Source of the DNA: Spirodela intermedia | Lineage: Eukaryota; Streptophyta; Magnoliopsida; Alismatales; Araceae | Reading direction: 5' to 3' | Assembly: GCA_902729315.2 (NCBI GenBank) | Contig: LR746264.1 | Span: 2,217,378-2,281,377, forward strand | DNA length: 64,000 nucleotides | In this document: in pieces, positions 58,810 through 64,000 of the stretch | How the letters are laid out: each line of letters starts with the position of its first letter | Position numbering within the stretch: position 1 is the first letter of the stretch | Notes under the pieces: model-generated | What the model saw: only the letters and a program-made list of their open reading frames with translations | Told to the model about the DNA's origin: nothing | Database searches by the model: none | Program-made: the position numbers and the translations under genes

Positions 58810-60540
58810 TGATAAGTCTTCATTATCATGAGTTAATAATTAATAAATAATAAAATTTTAGCCTTAACTCATGATAAATAGACTTATATTTATTTTAAAT
58901 TATGAAAAATGGTTTTCAATTGATTAATATGATTTTTTGGCTAATTATGTGATTTTATGTGAATTTATATAATTTTTATAATTCTATTTTTGAGATAAAT
59001 GAAGAAAAAGAAAAGAAAATAAAAAGATAGAAAAAGGAGAGGACCCGCTGGCCAACCAGGCACGCAAGCAAGTCGAAAGAATAATCAGGGTGGACCCGCA
59101 AGTAAGGGCTCAAAGTGGCTATGGGCCGGTGGTGGCACATGTATGCCACTTCCCTTTCACATCACCAGTGGCCAATTGGCTGTGGACAAAGAGTGGTTGT
59201 ACATGTGAGAAAAGAAATCATTGCTTTCAAATCTGATATTACTATATATTCACTCAAAACTTCAGCGTACATCCAATGTAGGATTAAACCCACGTCACAC
59301 CTTTCTCAGAATGATGTCGATTATTTAAATACCTAAAATACCCCTTAGTTATAACAAAGATATATTATGATGATGTCACTTTATAAGGGTATTAGAATAC
59401 TTATTTCAATCTCTCATGCTAGCAGACAATTAGCGTGGGTTCAAATCCTATTAGAATCAAAATTCGTATTTTTATTTGATTAAATCGTGACTTTCCTGTA
59501 GATCGTTGGTGAAGGATTAAGCCACCAAAATCACTTGATCATTGGCAAAAATCTTGTCAACATGATTCGCAGAGCATTATTACTAAAATTATTGAATGAT
59601 TCATGATAAAAAAATTATAAATCTATCGAGTAACTCATCTATAATTAATCGATGAACAAGCCGTCAATAAAAAGACGATTCACTAGGACGAGTCATCACC
59701 TCCTAAAAGCATACAAGATATGAAGAGCCTCCTTTTGTTGCATGAACTTGAGGATGAAGCCTTCTAACACATGCCTCACCTCTATCCAGCTCTTTTTCGT
59801 TGGGTGACAGCCACCGAAAAGTAACAAAGTCACTATTTTTTCGCTCTATCAAATGACAGCCACCAAAGACAATTTGATGAACTATTTTATTAATCTCTAG
59901 ACTTTACAATAAGATCTAAAGATTGTCTACGTCGTCCTTGTCTAATAAGAGCCTTCGAGGCTGTGGACACTATATGAAAATCCTTCTCGATGTTCAAGAT
60001 TTCGATGTATCGTTAACACATTGTCAATGTGATGTTAGAACTCTATTTTCCTACTTTCAACTTAATTTTCACTTCATTTAGTGATAATTTGTGTGATTTA
60101 AATTTATCAAGTTATTTTTCATTCAATTACAATTCTTTTCGCTTTTACATATCTTAATTTAATCAATTAAATCGTCTATAATCATTTATGTAAGAATCAA
60201 TAGACGAAATTCTATTTCTGTTTGCATTTATCAGGCGTTGACATCATCATGATGTTCACACCTTTATTTTCATTTTTTGTGAATTTTAAATATATTTCAT
60301 TTCTATTTCTTAGTATAAAATTTATAAAAAATTATATTCTTTGAAAAAAAATTGAAAAATTAACCAATATTATATTACATCCCTATGATTGATTTGAAAA
60401 CTTTTCACGATTTTTAAAAAAATTATTGAATTATAATTTATATATTTGTTCAGAAATATTTCTAAATATTTGAAAATTGATATTTTTTTAATTTTATATA
60501 TTTTAAATTTACGTGATTTATTATACAACGACTAAGTCAC
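58810..60540 (+). repeat. LTR-like block A, inverted copy
   Basis: Starts TGATAAGTCTTCATTATCAT at 58810 and ends in ACAACGACTAAGTCAC at 60540, matching 31665-30048 in reverse. It stops exactly where the other copy enters gag; what follows here is not recognisable gag. More diverged in its AT-rich and formerly GC-rich parts (CpG sites mostly lost). Confidence 0.8.
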
Positions 60541-60954
60541 AACAATATGTCAACAAAATATTAAAATCCCATCTAATATGACTCCTCAAGTCTTTGTTAA
60601 TTTTGACCAAATTTGAGAAGATTTATTTGCAAACTTCAAAGTATAACTATCTTGATTAGAAGGTCACAACTCTATTATGGTGGTTGCTAATGAATTGAGT
60701 AAATATACACATTTATATCTTTCAAATATCTTTAAAGATTCAAAGAAGTCCCATGAATATTTGTTCAAGAGGTTGTCATAAGACAATTTTAAAATCAATG
60801 TTTACTAATCATAAATATAATGCCCACTATATATTACTATTCTCTACTCACCAAAATGGTCAACTAATGTTTGGACACACCTTTATTTCTCTTTGAATTG
60901 ATACGAAAAATGAATCCTAGCTATTATGAGTGGAATATTAGTGGCTTTACATCA

Positions 60955-61560
60955 AGGAGAGGTATAGTCCTCTTAGAAGGCTATCAATTGGCTTACAAGT
61001 TTTTATTCTAGAGTTTTTGTTAGACCTATGATCTTTTCATTCTTCTAGTTTCTCTATTATTTGCACTATTTGTCTTAATATTCTAGGTTAAATTATCATT
61101 AGTATCCAATCATAATTTTTATTTACCCCCCTAGACTTTGATTATAATCCTTTTCAAATATGTCAAAACTTTGTTGCTGACTAGTCACGAACTTCATCCA
61201 TTATAAACTATAAATTTACATACCAACTTACATTCAATATAGCGGATGTGCCCACGTACTCTTTTATAGAAAAGAAAAAATCTTCTAAAGAGATTATATT
61301 ATATGATTTTTGATTATATTATAATTATTGGAACAACACGACACAGATTCTTTTGAGCCTTTGAAGGTTAAGCTCAGCCTTTTGATTTAATCACTTATCC
61401 ATTTTTGCTTCCTGTCATGATTCTTACATGTGATGTAAACTTTGCTTCTAATCATTTCCTAAAGACGTATCATAACCATGTTGCACACTAGTGAAGAAAT
61501 TCATCCGTTACAAATTATAAATTTGCAAACGAATTTACATCCAATATAGTGGATGTACCA
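60955..61560. repeat. Diverged repeat T, right copy, plus a roughly 300-bp spaced duplication
   Basis: T-type pieces at 60955-61080 and 61334-61390 match the left copy but in swapped order. A second pair lies at about 61157-61252 and 61459-61552, sharing CATCC(A/G)TTA and AATATAG(C/T)GGATGT. Confidence 0.5.
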
Positions 61561-64000
61561 ATATAGGGATTATATTATACTAACCTTGATAATAGTTTTT
61601 TTTCCAATTAAATCCGATCAAAATGGGAGAAAAATGATGAATTTGAGTTGAACAAGGCCGCCATATTAGGCCTCTGTTGCCTTCTGGGCAGGTTTCCTAG
61701 TTTTCAGAAACTAAAACCATTCATCATTTTATAGAGAGCTTACCCTTGTGGGGACATCACACATGAGAAGAGCCTCTTCCCATGGATAACTCCTCAGGGA
61801 GAGCTGCTGCGTTAGGAGGGAAGAGGGAGGTGAACGGGAGTAATCAATACATACAGGATGAGAGAAGTGGAGGGAGGTTGAGATGAAGGGAGATTTCAGC
61901 CTCTCACCCTTATAATCTAGAGATTTGCAACATTTTCATAGAGCATTCCACACGGCATCCATGGAGTTTATGACTAATAAATAGCAACGGCAGAAGCTTT
62001 AGTTGAGATAATAAAACCCACTAATAATCAAGAGTTTAATATAGCTGAGCAAAGCATGATTTAAAGTGGCCAAATCCTGCTTCCCCGGGCCATAAGATTG
62101 CCGTAGATGCTAAGTACTCCAGTGTGATGCCACGCCATGAGTTGCACTTTTGTGTCCCCATTACTGTGGGATTAAGAGTTTTTTAGAGAGAGTTCTAGAT
62201 TGGCCGAAATACCGAGAAAATGACTGATAAGTAACACTGTACAGAGATAGGGGAGGGTGCATGCATTACAGTTATTCCATATGAAAAATTAAAACTAGAA
62301 GAGTTTCATGTTGGATTAATTAGGAAAATTTCCAGCTGAAATGGGAATAACAATGAACAGAAAATCAAGAGAGATGCATAGGCAACGCATGGAAAGATGA
62401 CAAAGAGAAAAGCTGATTAAGTTTGGCAATAACGATTATGGCGAGTCGGATCCCACCATTACTCATCAGGCAAAGAAATAAGTAAGTTCACCATCTCATA
62501 GGAAGGTACTTGCAAAGATTTCCAGCTTTATAGATCTGTGGACAAAACATCACATGCAACATTGACGAGGATATCCGAAATTAGTCACTTGACCCTGCCC
62601 GATTACAGCATTCATGTGAGTTCTAAACGACAGAGATGAACAGGCCCATTAAGTAAACTAGTTGACTTTTGTACCTTCGCATTAGGAGCTAATGCGCACG
62701 ATGAACTGCATGACTAGATGGTCATTTGTTACTTTAAAAAGCATGGATATGTTCACATACTCCAAGAGAGTGTACCGAGGAGGCAAAAGCCTAAACTCTG
62801 TTGTATGCAACAGACTTGCTGAACAAGCGCCGGATGTAGAGTACTTGAAGTCCACTGACACAGCCAAGTGCAAGATACTCGGTCAATGTGTAGAAGTGGA
62901 GGCGTCTTCTCGTGCTCTCATTGGCTACAAAAGAAGAAAGGTTGAAGTCAAACTCGCGAATATTTATAGCATTGACTGTGAACATGTTCTTGGTCTCCCT
63001 CACAGAAGAAGATTTATAGCATTGACTGAGAAAAATGGCCAAATTCAGTAACGTATTGACATGTTTCCCACACAAAAGGATGTTTGAATTGGGAGAATCA
63101 TCAATAACTCTCTATTAATCAATGCTACATGCAGAAATATTTAAATACTGGAGAAGATATTTAGGCTTCGCCTCTCCAAATTTCTGTAAGGTAAAGATAA
63201 GCCTCTGACTGATATGCATACCATATATTGTGATCCTATAATGGAAAGCTGCTGTCTCTACTGGGATAAGATAAAAGAACCAAGACACAAGCATTTGATT
63301 CACAACACAGATGGAATTGATGATCCCCTTGTACAGCTGAAAATAAAACCCTAGATCCAGGAATAGTACTGCCCAGATTTGCTAGAGAGGAGCCAGAAAA
63401 AGGGTTTCATCCCGTTCCTTCAAAAAAATTGATTTGTAAAGGAAATTTCTTGAGAAAAGATGAGCACAGATTCTAGGAAGGAAAACGAAAACGGTCTACA
63501 AATCTGTATTACGTTAATTATTTTAGTGAGGTAAGAGAAACACAAGGAGAGAAAAGCTTGGGGAAGACTCCAAGAGTGATCTTCATCTCCTGCTCTCCTG
63601 AGGAGTGAGATGACAGAATCTTCATCAAGACAAACCCTTCTTCTTCGGATGACCTTTCCTAAGATATTTGGTAAGAAAAACACTCTGAAGAGTTCTTATG
63701 TTAATGGTTCCTATCCCTTCTTTGCATGTGTCTTCTCTAAATCTTCTTTTGTGAGGGAGATCAAGAACATATTCACAATCTAGAAGTCAAGTGAACACTT
63801 GTACAGACCTCTCCACCTACTGCTAAGCGCAGTCTTCTCTATTTGGTAAAACTAGACTGGCCTCTTTGCCTGAGACCAGACTGGAGTTTATCGACTCTAT
63901 TACTATGGAGGGAAAAGCATGTAACTTTTTCAATGGACTCTATTACCATGGAGGATCTTGAGGGTGACTGGTTAACTGTCCCTAGCGGGATACATAGATG
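61560..64000. other. Right-hand end, no gene recognised
   Basis: A plus-strand frame at 62692-63051 and a minus-strand frame at 63683-63420 are open but match nothing I know. Small direct repeats occur: ATTTATAGCATTGACTG at about 62963 and 63013, and ACTCTATTACTATGGAGG-like at about 63893 and 63937. Confidence 0.45.

Noticed and set aside
62692-63051. 119-codon plus-strand frame
   Set aside because: No recognisable family, overlapping open frame on the other strand, and an internal direct repeat; not enough for a gene call.

Overview
This window is nuclear DNA of a flowering plant. Its genes have many GT-AG introns, single genes sit in long AT-rich intergenic stretches, and there are plant-type Ty3/Gypsy retrotransposon remnants and many AG/CT microsatellites. 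A monocot is the best guess. The LL-diaminopimelate aminotransferase reads like the grass version from memory (an EKKLRAA-type junction), and the purple acid phosphatase on the right and the aldo-keto reductase are GC-rich at the 5' end and AT-richer at the 3' end. The species cannot be named from the sequence.

Layout. At 0.9-3.2 kb (+) are the last five exons of an LL-diaminopimelate aminotransferase (lysine biosynthesis, plastid). At 3.9-6.2 kb (-) is a seven-exon purple acid phosphatase (PAP). At 14.4-14.8 kb (-) is a small gene for a secreted cysteine-rich peptide with a two-fold repeated cysteine pattern. At 18.1-21.9 kb (+) is a second, eight-exon PAP, divergent from the first and about 11.8 kb away. 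At 23.9-24.1 kb (-) is an unrecognised Cys/Trp-rich coding exon. From 24.4 to 34.8 kb lies a scrambled repeat block with a decayed gag-protease-only Ty3/Gypsy element (-), LTR-like pieces, a primer-binding site, a polypurine tract and a permuted repeat pair. From 34.8 to 45.7 kb I find little beyond simple repeats and two weak coding-like stretches. At 45.7-47.6 kb (-) is a single-exon nodulin-like major facilitator transporter. At 49.3-56.1 kb (-) is a seven-exon aldo-keto reductase of the perakine-reductase-like group. From 56.6 to 61.6 kb are more decayed repeats, including an inverted copy of the 30-31.7 kb LTR-like block. The last 2.4 kb shows no recognisable gene.

How the genes relate. 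They do not form a pathway. The two PAPs are a divergent paralogous pair, and each has a perfect match to the phosphate-starvation site GNATATNC within about 200 bp upstream of its start codon, which suggests shared induction by low phosphate. The cysteine-rich peptide lies between them. Its family (the cysteine tail of glycine-rich cell-wall proteins) and the secreted PAPs would all act outside the cell, but a functional link is only speculation.

Most worth checking: the cysteine-rich peptide gene, the paired phosphate-response sites, a GC-AG intron and a perfect 151-bp tandem duplication in the aldo-keto reductase gene, a roughly 230-bp intron segment copied 17 kb away, and a snRNA-type promoter motif (USE plus TATA) inside an LTR.
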